NCBI GenBank assembly: GCA_021432605.1
Contig: MU271143.1
Span: 877,277 to 941,276, forward strand
Origin: Coniochaeta sp. PMI_546
Lineage: Eukaryota; Ascomycota; Sordariomycetes; Coniochaetales; Coniochaetaceae
Length of the DNA stretch: 64,000 bases
Reading direction: 5' to 3'
In this document: piece by piece, positions 30,669 through 40,430 of the stretch
How the letters are laid out: the number at the start of each line of letters is the position of its first letter
How positions within the stretch are numbered: position 1 is the stretch's first letter
Position numbers and translations under genes: made by a program
The notes under the pieces: model-generated
Databases searched by the model: none
Told to the model about the DNA's origin: nothing
What the model saw: only the letters and a program-made list of their open reading frames with translations

Positions 30669-33356
30669 ATGGCGGGCTTACCCAAGTTCCAGCAGTACGC
30701 AAGACAGCTTCTACTTAGCCTAACGGGCATTAAGCAGACTGTCAAAGACAACAGGGTGGCGCTGAAGTCGGTGACAGAGGCGGTTGACGAGCTGCTGAAG
30801 AAGGCGGCTGCCGCCGGGGTCGAGCTCGATGGACACCAGAAGGTGGACGGGAAGGCGCTGGACAGTCTCGTGGACGAATGGGCCGACCTGGTGGCAGACT
30901 GCCTGAGCCTGGAAAGCGAGATCGAGAACCTGACCGAGCGCCTCGACAGGGCGAGGCAGCCCCTCGAGTCGGCACTTGCGACGTGCCGAGGGATCGTGAA
31001 ACTCGGGACGAAGACGGACGCAGAGGTCGCAGGCGCGGTGTCTAGCATGCCTTGCGATATGCGTGAGGCGATGGAGAGGTACCACGACGAGCCCGTCTAC
31101 ACACACGACGCAACTTCGCGTGAGCTAACCAAGGCGAGAGCGGACGCGGAGAAGCGGGCCGAAGAGGCGGAGGAGCTCCGACAGGAGCTCGCACGGACCG
31201 TCAAGACATCGACTGACGAGGTCCAGGCGCTGCGGGACCACGCCAAAAAGCTGTCCCTGCAGAAGGAGCAGCTCAAGGCGCAGGTTGCAGGGCTGGAAGA
31301 GGACGTCGAGGCTCAACAGGAGCGGATCGGCCGGCTCGAGGGCGAGGCGAGCCGCGACAAGACTGCGAGCGGGGCGAGTCTGGACGAGCTGCCAGCAGAG
31401 CTCGACGACAAGGAGATGGAGACTACCCTGCTCGAGGCAGAGGTCACCCGGCTGGAGGGCGTGGTCGACGATGCGAATGAGGACGCGCAGGTGGAGCGAC
31501 TCGAGGCCGAGCTCTCCGACAGGGACGCCCAGATCAAGGAGCTCCAGGACAAGATGGAGCAGCTCAAGACGACGATCGAGACGTGCCAGGACGATGCAGC
31601 CGTGCATGTCGACGAGCGTGCGAGCTGGGACGAGCTGGAGAAGAAGCTGAACGAGGAAGCACGTCGGCATGGCGAGGAGCGCGACGAGGCGTTGCGGCGG
31701 GCTGAAGCCGCTCGCACGGAGCGGGACGATGCCGTGAAGGTGCTGCTCCGCAAAAGGAAGCAGCTGGACCAGGAGCGGGCCGAGGTCCTGGCGCTGAGGA
31801 CAGCCGCGGCCAAGCAGGACCTGCAGCTCAGCAAGGTGACTGGCAGGACAATTGCATTGGAGGCACGCGTCCGCGACTTAGAGAGCGCGGCATCGAGCGA
31901 CGAGGCGCGGCTCGAGACGGCTCTGTCCGCGGTGGACCGCCTCCGACGGCACGCGGAGGACGTAGAGACCGAGCGGTCGCGGCTGCAGGACAAGGTGGCA
32001 GAGCTGCGGGGTGCGCTCGCCGACGCGGAGGCGGAGGCCCAGAGCCAGGGGCACGAGGCGGCACGGCTCGCGCTCGACGTCGAGCAGCTAGAGGGCGAGC
32101 TGGAGGTAACGAGCGCGGACAATGCGGCGTTCGAGAGGAGCTCGGCCGACCTGCGGGAGCGTCTCGACGAGTCCGATGCACGTCTACAACAGGCCGTGGA
32201 CGAGAAGGAGAGGTTCGTCGACCTCGCCGGGAACCTACAGGAGTCTCTTGGCACGCTGAGGACGGGGCTGGCAGAGTCTGGCGCCGAGGTAGCACGCCTC
32301 GAGCACAGTCTGGCAGAGCAACAGCGTCTGCTAGAAGCGTCAGCCGCGGCCCTCGCAGCCTGTAACGACGAAAGGCTGCGGCAGCAGACGACTGCTAGCC
32401 GATTCGCCCGAGAAATGGCCAGAGCCAGGGCCAGGGCCAGCGGTCTGCGGAGGGTCCGCGCCATGGAGCGCAGCTGCCACAGGCGACACGCCAGATCGCT
32501 AGTCGAGGCTCGAGCTAGGGGGGAAGGGTTAGCAGAGGCGCTCCAGCGCTCGGCGAGCGCAAAGTTTGGCGCCGTCTGTCAGGACGTGCTCGGAGTCAGC
32601 GAATGCTCCACAGACTGGCTCTCGTTTACGGTGATTCTCGACGCCGTGCAAGAGCTCGCCGTGCAGCCGGCGGACGGCGACGTGATACAGTGGCGTGTGG
32701 AGTGCCCGGCATCTCCGGATAGCGGCGTCTTGCAGTTGTTAGGCAGCGACCGGCTGGATCTTGCTACGGGCGCACTACGGGCGGCGGCAGACAGCACCCA
32801 CGCTGTCGACCACAGCCGCGTGCTGCTACTGATGAACCACGTAAACCGCGCCCTCGCTCGGGCAGAGCGTGCTCCCGGCAAGGCCCTTGTCCAAGTCCTG
32901 CAGGACCTGGGACGCCGCCTCACACACGAGCGGCCCGACATCCCGACGTCGGCCGTCATGCTTGCCGAGTTACATACGCTGGCCCTGCTCGCACACAGGT
33001 TTGCCGTGGAGGGGGCGCTTGCTCTCCTGGACACGGTGCGGCAAGACGCTCACTGCCAGCCCCCGGTCGCGCTGCTGCTACCCTTGCTGGCCGTAGTGAG
33101 CAGGCAAGAATGGGACGCGTTCGCGGCAGACTGCAGCCCCCGTGGCTGTCTGTTCGAGAATCACATCGTTCTGGCACCGGGAAAGGACTGTCTCTGCGTG
33201 GCTGATGTGGCGGCCCTGCGCATCTATGCACTGCCGAGGACCGTGGCGACCTGGGTGGCCTTGGACCAAGTGTCGATCGCGGGGTTGGAAACAGGGACCG
33301 TGACACTGGCGTGCACTAGTGACAACCTGGCGTACTTGTTCAAACACAAGCTGTGA
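30669..33356 (+). CDS. Long coiled-coil protein with globular C-terminus, 895 aa
   Basis: A single intact frame from ATG 30669 to TGA. After about 150 residues with scattered helices, residues 155-640 form an almost unbroken coiled coil (many heptads such as LRQELARTV, LEEDVEAQQERIGRLEGE) rich in E, R, A, L and D. A basic hinge (ARARARASGLRRVRAMERSCHRRHAR) leads into a mixed, probably globular domain of about 240 residues with several cysteines. The layout recalls SMC-like, golgin or myosin-tail proteins, but no Walker motif or GRIP domain is visible, so no function is assigned. It lies between inverted repeats and next to a coiled-coil pseudogene. Codon usage looks GC-rich and frame-consistent, arguing for a functional gene in a damaged neighbourhood. 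Confidence 0.8.
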   Translation: MAGLPKFQQYARQLLLSLTGIKQTVKDNRVALKSVTEAVDELLKKAAAAGVELDGHQKVDGKALDSLVDEWADLVADCLSLESEIENLTERLDRARQPLESALATCRGIVKLGTKTDAEVAGAVSSMPCDMREAMERYHDEPVYTHDATSRELTKARADAEKRAEEAEELRQELARTVKTSTDEVQALRDHAKKLSLQKEQLKAQVAGLEEDVEAQQERIGRLEGEASRDKTASGASLDELPAELDDKEMETTLLEAEVTRLEGVVDDANEDAQVERLEAELSDRDAQIKELQDKMEQLKTTIETCQDDAAVHVDERASWDELEKKLNEEARRHGEERDEALRRAEAARTERDDAVKVLLRKRKQLDQERAEVLALRTAAAKQDLQLSKVTGRTIALEARVRDLESAASSDEARLETALSAVDRLRRHAEDVETERSRLQDKVAELRGALADAEAEAQSQGHEAARLALDVEQLEGELEVTSADNAAFERSSADLRERLDESDARLQQAVDEKERFVDLAGNLQESLGTLRTGLAESGAEVARLEHSLAEQQRLLEASAAALAACNDERLRQQTTASRFAREMARARARASGLRRVRAMERSCHRRHARSLVEARARGEGLAEALQRSASAKFGAVCQDVLGVSECSTDWLSFTVILDAVQELAVQPADGDVIQWRVECPASPDSGVLQLLGSDRLDLATGALRAAADSTHAVDHSRVLLLMNHVNRALARAERAPGKALVQVLQDLGRRLTHERPDIPTSAVMLAELHTLALLAHRFAVEGALALLDTVRQDAHCQPPVALLLPLLAVVSRQEWDAFAADCSPRGCLFENHIVLAPGKDCLCVADVAALRIYALPRTVATWVALDQVSIAGLETGTVTLACTSDNLAYLFKHKL

Positions 33357-33500
33357 GGATGAAGGCATCCCCAGAAGGTTTGGGATTCCGGCATGGGCAC
33401 AAGATAGAAATCTGGATAGAGGGAGATGCTAGTGGAGAACTCAAACTCTTGTTGCTAATCAATACATTACCTAATCCCTTCTCCAGTGGGTCTTTATTTC

Positions 33501-33587
33501 CGTCCCTTGCTCTCCAGGACCAAGAGTGTACGATCTTGTTTGCACCAGGAGCTGGACGGGCAGACGGGAAAGCCATGGAGATGACTA
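33501..33587 (-). repeat. Right arm of the ~80-bp inverted repeat
   Basis: Reverse complement of the left arm at 30006-30084, with an 8-base insertion near position 33560. Directly beyond it the motif ACTAGTCAC followed by a purine-rich AGAGAGA run occurs twice (about 33585-33612 and 33630-33656), a short local duplication. Confidence 0.85.
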
Positions 33588-34004
33588 GTCACAAAGAGAG
33601 AAGACATGGTTACGTACTTGTTAGCTACACTAGTCACGGAGAGAGAAAACATGGCACAGAGGTGTAGGACGTGGGTTGCAAACGATATCTTGTTATATCT
33701 GCGTAATTGTATCTGTATAGAACAGGATCCTTTTCCAGACCAAGCTCCCTCGCCATACCTCGTTACCACGGACGCCGCCAGGCCGGCACTCACGGCGCAT
33801 AAGTATAGGTCGACGAGATCCTAGCTTCGCCAGCTGTAGAATGCTGGCGCCACGTTACCGCATCGCACGTCTCCTCGCCCAGCACCGAAAAACCAATCGA
33901 GAGCCCGTCCTCCGCGTTCATCACAGTACCTCCACGGAATTGCCCGGCACCCACTGACTTCCTCTGTCGACGAGCTTAACGCTCGACCTCGACCTCGACC
34001 ACGC
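33588..34004. other. Intergenic, no gene recognised
   Basis: Apart from the duplicated ACTAGTCAC motif at its left end, only short frames are present. Confidence 0.45.
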
Positions 34005-35253
34005 TCAGGACGGAGGTCCGTCGGGAGACGTCTTGCTCATGGCCTGCTCGAGCGCATCCACGCCTCCTACATCGCATTCGGCGATGATCGCGTCGACGTC
34101 GCGGTCCAGAAGGTGCTCGTACCGGTCCTGAAGCAGCTGGAAATCCTTGGCCACCTTCCTCTCCGGGTGGTCGCCCTTGCGCAGGTGCTGCCAGACCTGC
34201 AGGGCCACTCGCAGCCAGAACTCCTGGTAGCTGCCGGCAGAAGCGGCAACCTGCATCAGCGCCGCGAGCCGATCGCGCACGCTTTCCCCGGACTCGATGA
34301 TGGGCTCGGCCCAGGCTCGCACCTCTTTCTGGTGCGTCGGCGTGACCAGTACGTTCACCGGCTCGTTCTCGTCACCATGCCGATGGCCCTCTCCGCACGA
34401 CTGGGTGCCGTCATTCTCAAGATGGCGGCCTTCATCTCGATGATCATGTAGGCGTGCAGCTCGCGAGGCTGCTTGCCCGCATCCGCGACCTCCTTGCAGG
34501 CAAGGCACCAGTCGGCCATGCGCAGCGTCAGCAAGTCGCCTCGTGTATGACTAGGTCGCGGAACCACGTCACGGCCACTGGCTTGTCGAAGAAGACGAGC
34601 ATGACGCTCCGCGTGCCGTTACTCCACTCCACGAGACGGAACTCCAGACTCTCCTTGTGCTGGACGATGTGCAGGTTGGTCAGGCGCACACTCTTCTCCA
34701 TCACCTCCCTCCCTAAGGCAGCGTGCACCGGCCACTCCCACGGGCCGAGGCCGGGGAAGTGCCGCAGTGGCAGGGGTGCACCTCGGCCCACAGCTTCTCC
34801 ATGGCCTCTTGCGTCGGGAGGTCGCGGCTGATGTTGGCCACGACGCCGCCGCTGCCGCTGCTCGACACCGCAGCCGACCCGAACCGAGCAGGCGCGGCTT
34901 CCTCCTTCTCCTTGCCCTTCCCTTTGCTGTCCCCTGCAGCATGCTCCGCCCGCTCCTGCGCCTCCTCCGGCACTCCAATCGGGACCATGATGGGCATTGA
35001 ATCTCCCGGCTACGCGCGTGACGGACCGGCAGCAACCCGCGTATTGGCTGCCATGGGCGAACCCTTGCGGTTCCAGCCGCGTCCATCCTCCTGCTGCTGA
35101 GGCTGCTGCTGCTGCTGGCGCGTGTGCCTCCTCGGTCGGTCCCATCTGACCCGTTTGATACTGCGGGCCACCCTGCTCCTCCTTCGCAGAAGTGGCGCTC
35201 GCGCGTCCCTTCGCGTGGATCGAGTGCGCAAAGTCTCTGAATTCCTCGTCCAT
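34005..35253 (-). pseudogene. Degenerate paralogue of the gene at 25.2 kb
   Basis: On the minus strand the family sequence is spread over three frames. It starts at ATG 35253 (MDEEFRDFAHSIHAKG), moves to a second frame with an in-frame TAG at 35010 and the segment LPTQEAMEKLWAEVHP, and returns to the first frame for GLGPWEWPVHAALG to VIHEATC (stop 34528). A third frame carries MADWCLACKEV and AYMIIEMKAAILRM, and the second frame resumes with ENEPVNVLVTP down to the stop at 34005. At least three frameshifts and one nonsense codon are needed. Homology to the 25.2-kb gene is clear: PFEWPVHEGL/PWEWPVHAAL, SNWCADC/ADWCLAC, NEPIHRPYS/NEPVNVLVT, LRVALQLWFAFL/LRVALQVWQHLR. Confidence 0.75.
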
Positions 35254-35820
35254 CGTGATGTCTTGTCTGATATCTGATGCAGAAACACCCGTTAGCTTCG
35301 GTTTCGCGATGTGGGAGGCGCGTCTGCACCAGGCGACGCCACCAACGTCGAATGAACAAATGTACGGTACAGGAAAGCAGTTTGAATACGTACCACGGTG
35401 CGTGTTGGGATGGTTTGGTTTTGGTAATCGTCGTATTTTTTTTTTTTTTTTATTATTATTTTTTTTTCTTGGAAAAAAAAAATAAAAATAAAACGGTGGC
35501 TCTCGCGGTTGTGGTTGTGGTTTGGTTGTGGGTGGGTGAGAGAGTGGTGAGTGTTTTTGTTTCTTATCTCTTGCGCTGGCCTGCAAACAGAAAAGGTAGC
35601 TTGGTGTTTGGGAGGTTTGGTGCTGCAGTTCGTAACAAAGTAGTCCCTACGTTGATCCTACGCTTTGCAACACTTCTTCTACGAAACATCCTCTGTCTGC
35701 CGCGGGACTCTCTGCACCCAACGCAACATCACCACCACCTACCAACTCGAATACTCCTGCAGCTCTCGCAAGCCCTACAACTCTCGAACACACTCCTCCA
35801 GCTCTCTCGCAGTAGCCATC
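35254..35820. other. Divergent intergenic region with poly(T)/poly(A) tract
   Basis: Positions about 35437-35495 consist of a long T run with TTA repeats followed by an A run. The right part (35690-35818) is a CT-rich, ACC/CAC-rich leader of the helicase-like gene. Confidence 0.6.
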
Positions 35821-37905
35821 ATGTCTTGGCGGCAGCAGGTTAACGCCGCGCTCGAGAGCCCTGGAGTTTCGCTCTGCGACATTGACGTCGGAGATCACTA
35901 CACGGAGGACTACTGGGAGGTGATCCACTACGCCTGGATGCGCAGCCGCAAGCTTCGCCCCGGCGCCGCCGTCCTCCATCTGTCGTCGAGCACTACGGAG
36001 GCGTTCGTGGCGCGCCAAGGGATCGCGTGTCTGGCGGACCCCAGTCTTAGCGACCTGACTGTGTATGCCGACAAGGTACCCGAGGCCGGAAAGCTCGCCC
36101 TCGGTACCTACTGGGCCTTCGCGCAGCACCTGCTCTACGACGCAGACATCTGGCGTTCGCCCGGCGACAGGAAGATAGCACGGGACATGGTAGCCATGTT
36201 GACGGGCCAGCGGACCGTGGTGCTCATCGACGAGATGCTGAGGCCGACCAGATGTTCCGAACTGGTGCTGACCTGCCTTGCGAATGCCGTGGCTGACAAA
36301 TCCACGGAGCGAGGCCTCGCCATCGTCTGCCTCTCCCGGTTCGGCGGCAACCCGCTTCAGATGCTGCAGAGCCAGGACCGCTCCCTCCAAACTCTCACTG
36401 CTCGCATCGCGCCGGCAGAGCATCTAGTCGCCGACGAGGCGCGGATCCTGCATCTGCAGGACGACATGGACGGGCGCAAGAGGACTGTTCGCGAGATGCT
36501 GCTGGCGATCAAGAGCAGGCTCGACGTGGTCAGCTTCCTACCGCTCAAGGAGACTACCGCCCTGCAGCTGATGGCCGACGAGATATACCAGCAGGAGCCC
36601 GACAACCAGGGTAAATTCCGCATCTTCAACGGCGTCTTGATCACGGACACCATCTACATCTCCGGCGAGACGATGGAGGCCGTCTCTACCGGCCCGCATG
36701 TACCGCCCAGCGTCTTCACTGTGGCGCCTTCGCACGTCAACGGTCCGTTCCGGCACGGCACAGTCGGCCTCGTCGTGCTCTCCCGCAAGACCGCCACCAA
36801 AGAGTCCTTCGTCGACGCCAAGACCGGCACCGTCGTCTTCGACGTGCGGCAGCTCTCCGCGCGCGAGATCGCCGCCCAGCACGCACACGTGCTAGCCACG
36901 CCTCCCAAGCCATACGGGGACATGCAGCTGCCGTTCCGCCCGATCGTGGCACTGCACGAAGCCGCAGCCGAGGGCTCTGTCGCGGATCCCGAGCAGACGG
37001 CCCTGACCCAGAATCCCACCGTTTTTGTCATGTGCCTCGTGGCGACCTTGCCCAGGAGGAGCGTGGACGACATGCCCGTGCGTGGCCTCCAGACCCATCG
37101 GGAGCTCTTCGGCCGGTCCCTCACCTACCTCGAGCGCGTCGGGCTCGTCGGCCGTCTGGACCAAGGCTACGCGATGAGACCCGCCGGCGCCAGACTGCTG
37201 GGATGGTGTAACGACTGGGTGAGCCTATGGGAGCGCCAGAGCGCTGCGTATATCCTTGCAGCGATCGACGAGAACATGAGCGGCGCGGTCAAGACGCTGC
37301 TGGTCGGCCTCGCCTGCATCGACGTCTGGGCGAAGAAGCTCGACTCCGACTCCGACGTGTTTGCCAAAAGAGACGCGACCGTCGACACAGCAGCCTGGTT
37401 CGCGACCGGCGCCGGGGATCAATACAGGGATCCACTCCTCGGTAACCTGATCCGAGGCGGCCATCTCTGGCTTCGTCTGGGGAGGCTGGTGCGGTGGTCG
37501 GCCGGCGAGGGCTTTGTTGACCGCAAGTCGCTAGAGTACAATCTCACTCGCAAGGTGGCGACCATCCTGCAGTTGCATTTCGGGGAGCCGGTCGACTCGC
37601 CGCCGATCTTTCGCATCGCCCAGGCAGACCTCAAGCTCGTGTGGCGCTGCCTCGAGCGCGCATACGGCGAGAAGCTCGTGCTCTTCGTGCGACGGCCGGA
37701 GGGCGGGTACCAGGGATGGCACTTGGGTACATGGGCCGACCTCGACATGAGCGGCCTAGACGACTACCTGGACTACCTCTTCACCTCTGCCTGTCCCGGG
37801 GCCGAGACGCTGCGCGGCTTCACGACTCGCTTTGAGCTGTCAGGCGGAAGACTGCGCCCTCATGACATCACCGTGCTGCCGCCGTGGACAGAGGAGGACG
37901 CCTGA
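35821..37905 (+). CDS. Degenerate DExH-helicase-like protein, 694 aa
   Basis: ATG 35821 (MSWRQQVNAALESPG) follows a typical CT-rich leader; the frame is open a further 52 codons upstream but that part looks like untranslated leader. Features resembling SF2 DExH helicases appear in order: AAVLHLSSSTTEAFVAR (like motif Ia), TVVLIDEM (DExx, motif II) near residue 135, IVCLSRFGG (in place of motif III SAT), VVSFLPLKE (motif IV-like), GVLITDTIYISGET (motif V-like), then a helical region with YLERVGLVGRLDQGYAMRPAGARLLG like the winged-helix that follows DEAH cores. No GxGKT Walker A is seen and motif VI arginines are missing, so ATPase activity is doubtful. The assignment is by pattern only. It lies divergently from the paralogue pseudogene. 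Confidence 0.7.
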   Translation: MSWRQQVNAALESPGVSLCDIDVGDHYTEDYWEVIHYAWMRSRKLRPGAAVLHLSSSTTEAFVARQGIACLADPSLSDLTVYADKVPEAGKLALGTYWAFAQHLLYDADIWRSPGDRKIARDMVAMLTGQRTVVLIDEMLRPTRCSELVLTCLANAVADKSTERGLAIVCLSRFGGNPLQMLQSQDRSLQTLTARIAPAEHLVADEARILHLQDDMDGRKRTVREMLLAIKSRLDVVSFLPLKETTALQLMADEIYQQEPDNQGKFRIFNGVLITDTIYISGETMEAVSTGPHVPPSVFTVAPSHVNGPFRHGTVGLVVLSRKTATKESFVDAKTGTVVFDVRQLSAREIAAQHAHVLATPPKPYGDMQLPFRPIVALHEAAAEGSVADPEQTALTQNPTVFVMCLVATLPRRSVDDMPVRGLQTHRELFGRSLTYLERVGLVGRLDQGYAMRPAGARLLGWCNDWVSLWERQSAAYILAAIDENMSGAVKTLLVGLACIDVWAKKLDSDSDVFAKRDATVDTAAWFATGAGDQYRDPLLGNLIRGGHLWLRLGRLVRWSAGEGFVDRKSLEYNLTRKVATILQLHFGEPVDSPPIFRIAQADLKLVWRCLERAYGEKLVLFVRRPEGGYQGWHLGTWADLDMSGLDDYLDYLFTSACPGAETLRGFTTRFELSGGRLRPHDITVLPPWTEEDA

Positions 37906-37951
37906 CGAAGGAAGCGCTCAAAGGTACAGAGCACAGATGCATAGGGGGCGC

Positions 37952-38075
37952 GATGAGTTGGTGCTGGCAGGGACTTGGGAGAGCGACTACATCACAGAGG
38001 CATGGAGGCACAAAGGCACTGAGGCACAGAGGCGCGAACAGTTAGTGCTGGTAGGGATTTGGGAGATCGACTACA
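37952..38075 (+). repeat. Short direct repeat differing mainly by transitions
   Basis: A 40-base unit (GTGCTGGCAGGGACTTGGGA core) at about 37952-37991 recurs at 38036-38075 as GTGCTGGTAGGGATTTGGGA. Most differences are G-to-A or C-to-T changes. Between the copies are shorter GAGGCA-type repeats. Confidence 0.65.
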
Positions 38076-38260
38076 CGGCGATAGGGCGTGCCGCCCACCG
38101 AGATGTAACTATAGAACAGCTAATGGAGAACGTAAACCCACATTGCTCGTTAGAAACTGTTGCCGACACCAGCAACCAGTTAGCAAAGGTCAACCATAAC
38201 CCCGCCGTACTTAACACAAGAGTAAGAGACTCTCTCTTTAAAGGAGTAAAAGTAACAACC

Positions 38261-38612
38261 TTCTACCTTATAATATCTTAACCCGTATCGTATAAGAATA
38301 TCTATTATACCTTTACTCTTATAAACTATATTATTCTTAATATCGATTATTTATAAGATCTAATAAAATGTTATAAAAACTTATATATAAGATCCCTTTT
38401 CTTAGAAAAGTCCTTTATAAGCTTAGAGTTAAAATATAACTTATTTTATAACTTACCGTATAATAATAAAACTATCTTCTTTAATCTGTAATATAAACTC
38501 AGTTATAAGCGCTTTATAATACATAACATACTAATCTTTTAAAACGATTTTATACCAAAATTATTAATTATACGTAATTTTATAAAAAAAAAGGGAAAAC
38601 CCTCTTCAAGAT
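38261..38612. other. AT-rich island
   Basis: Roughly 350 bases of very A+T-rich sequence (TATAAGAATATC, TTATAAAACTATC and similar) without any open frame, between the GC-rich helicase-like gene and the AT-hook pseudogene. This is the look of RIP-exhausted transposon DNA in filamentous ascomycetes. Confidence 0.6.
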
Positions 38613-38649
38613 CTAGTTCGAGTTATAAGGCAACCATCGCGATTTGACC

Positions 38650-39144
38650 ATGGCTCCGGGCCAAAGTAGAGGAGCTGCGCCGGCGGCAGGCCAGAAGCGG
38701 CAGCGAGGTCGACCGAGCAAGGCGCCTGTCGGAGCGGGTTAGAGCGACGACCCTGTATGGGACACTTCTAAGGAAGACGAACAAGAGCAGCCTAAACCTC
38801 CACCACCACTACGAAATCGAGGCCAGCCGCGCAAGAACGCGGCTGCGGGAGGAGAAGACGACGACAGCGACACGGCAAACTACGGCCGGGGAGTGGTCTC
38901 CGAGCACAGGTCGAGCTAGAGAAGAGCCCGGGGTTTGGTTCGCCGACGAGAACACGGTTGTCGTGCGTGGAGCGCAGAGGACGTCCGGCGCGTAGCAGAA
39001 GCGCTCAGCCGCGGCTATCCGAATAGAGTGATCGAGGGCATCTTTAGCACTACAGTGACTTCGGTGCAGACCCAGACCCGGACCCAGACTAGTGAGTCAT
39101 TCCACTCCAGGTCGTCGTCATCAGCCTGTGTTGATCAAATCTAA
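38650..39144 (+). pseudogene. AT-hook protein remnant with in-frame TAG codons
   Basis: From ATG 38650 (MAPGQSRGAAPAAGQKRQRG) one frame runs to TAA near 39144 but carries two TAG codons, one after APVGAG and one after SEHRSS. It encodes an AT-hook-like RGRPSK, a second RGQPRK, an acidic patch and WSAEDVRRVAEALSRGY. Both TAGs could come from CAG. A DNA-binding N-terminus such as that of a regulator or transposase is possible, but only this part is left. Confidence 0.5.
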
Positions 39145-40430
39145 CGTGATCTATAGGTGATGACGGCAGGCAGGCTCCTCGTCAGGGGGATGCGGGGCAC
39201 AAGCTGCCAGGTCCGTGATTCGGAACATACTCGCACAAATATAAGCTGGAGCCCGTATGAGCAGCCGGCAATAAGAAGAACTAGGGTTAGCAACCGGCGC
39301 GGGTGGTAAGCATGACACAAGTTAGAGGCGGGCCGACGTTAGCAGAGCAATAAGACAATGATATCATTTAGCAACTACTGGGGCCATGATCGTGTGGCTG
39401 AGAAGACTCGGTGGATGGTCCGCGAGTGAAGATGACTTGCTGCCCGGCCGTTGTTTGAACAGCCTTAGCAGCCGGTGATCCTGGCTGGAGGACCTGAGCG
39501 AGCCGCTGCCGATCTTGAGCTCCGCCTGCTCGACAAGTACGGTTTTCGGACTTTTGGGCGATAACGTCTGTAAAGGTCCCAAGTGAGTTATTCTTGGGAG
39601 ACGGAAGATCGTCACAGAACCACTTTGAAGGGGCGTAATGGCGAGAAGGCGTGGAGACTAAATAGGCAAATATTTGCCTTCTTTTTGTCTTGAGTAGGTT
39701 GCACCGTTACAGCTGGAGAGCAAGCTGTGTCAAGAAAGAGGGAGCGGAGTGATGTCTTCTATAGCTAGCGTTGAGACAGATGGCAGTGGTTGTCGTCGGG
39801 ACTTGAGGGATTAGTTAAGGCGGTAGATGTCCATGTTAGCCTTGGTTGAGCAGATTGTACAAGGGTCTGGCCAACTCCCGAACGTGATAAACATTCGTGC
39901 TAGCCTAACTCTAGCAGTCGCAGTCTCCTCTCTCTATTCTATCCTCTCGACCAGCATCTAGCCTCATAAATTCAACCGTGTACCAGTTAAGACCCAACGG
40001 CAACTTCTTCGACCGAGCACGACCAAGCTGCTAGCTACCATAGACGGACGACACCCTACATAGGGTCGTGCTTCCTGCTAGTTGCTACAGCTGTCGACAG
40101 CATTTCATACAGCGAGCTCCCAGACTCTAGAGAATCATTGCCTTACGCACTACTATCAAGAGCATGGTTGAGTTCGATGAGCTTCGTAGTGTTACAGAAA
40201 TACAGTCATGGTGTCTCAGAAATACAGGTTGCGCGGAGATTATGCCAAGGTTTAAAGTAAACAAATCGATTCAGGGGTAAGTCAACGCTTGCATAACCCT
40301 AACCCTCGTCTGGTGTCATGTCGATCAGAGACTGCGCAATTGATCCTCGCTGCGATCTACAGCAATTCGTTCGTATAGTTGCGTTACGACCCATCTGTAT
40401 AAGCCTGCCTGAGGCACAAAATTTGCAGCA
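39145..40430. other. Intergenic, decayed DNA, no gene recognised
   Basis: About 1.3 kb with many stops in all frames. Two telomere-type units (TAACCCTAACCCT) stand at 40294-40306, too short to mean much. Confidence 0.45.

Noticed and set aside
40294-40306. Interstitial telomere repeat (TAACCCTAACCCT)
   Set aside because: Only two units; expected by chance in 64 kb and without a repeat-rich or subtelomeric border next to it.
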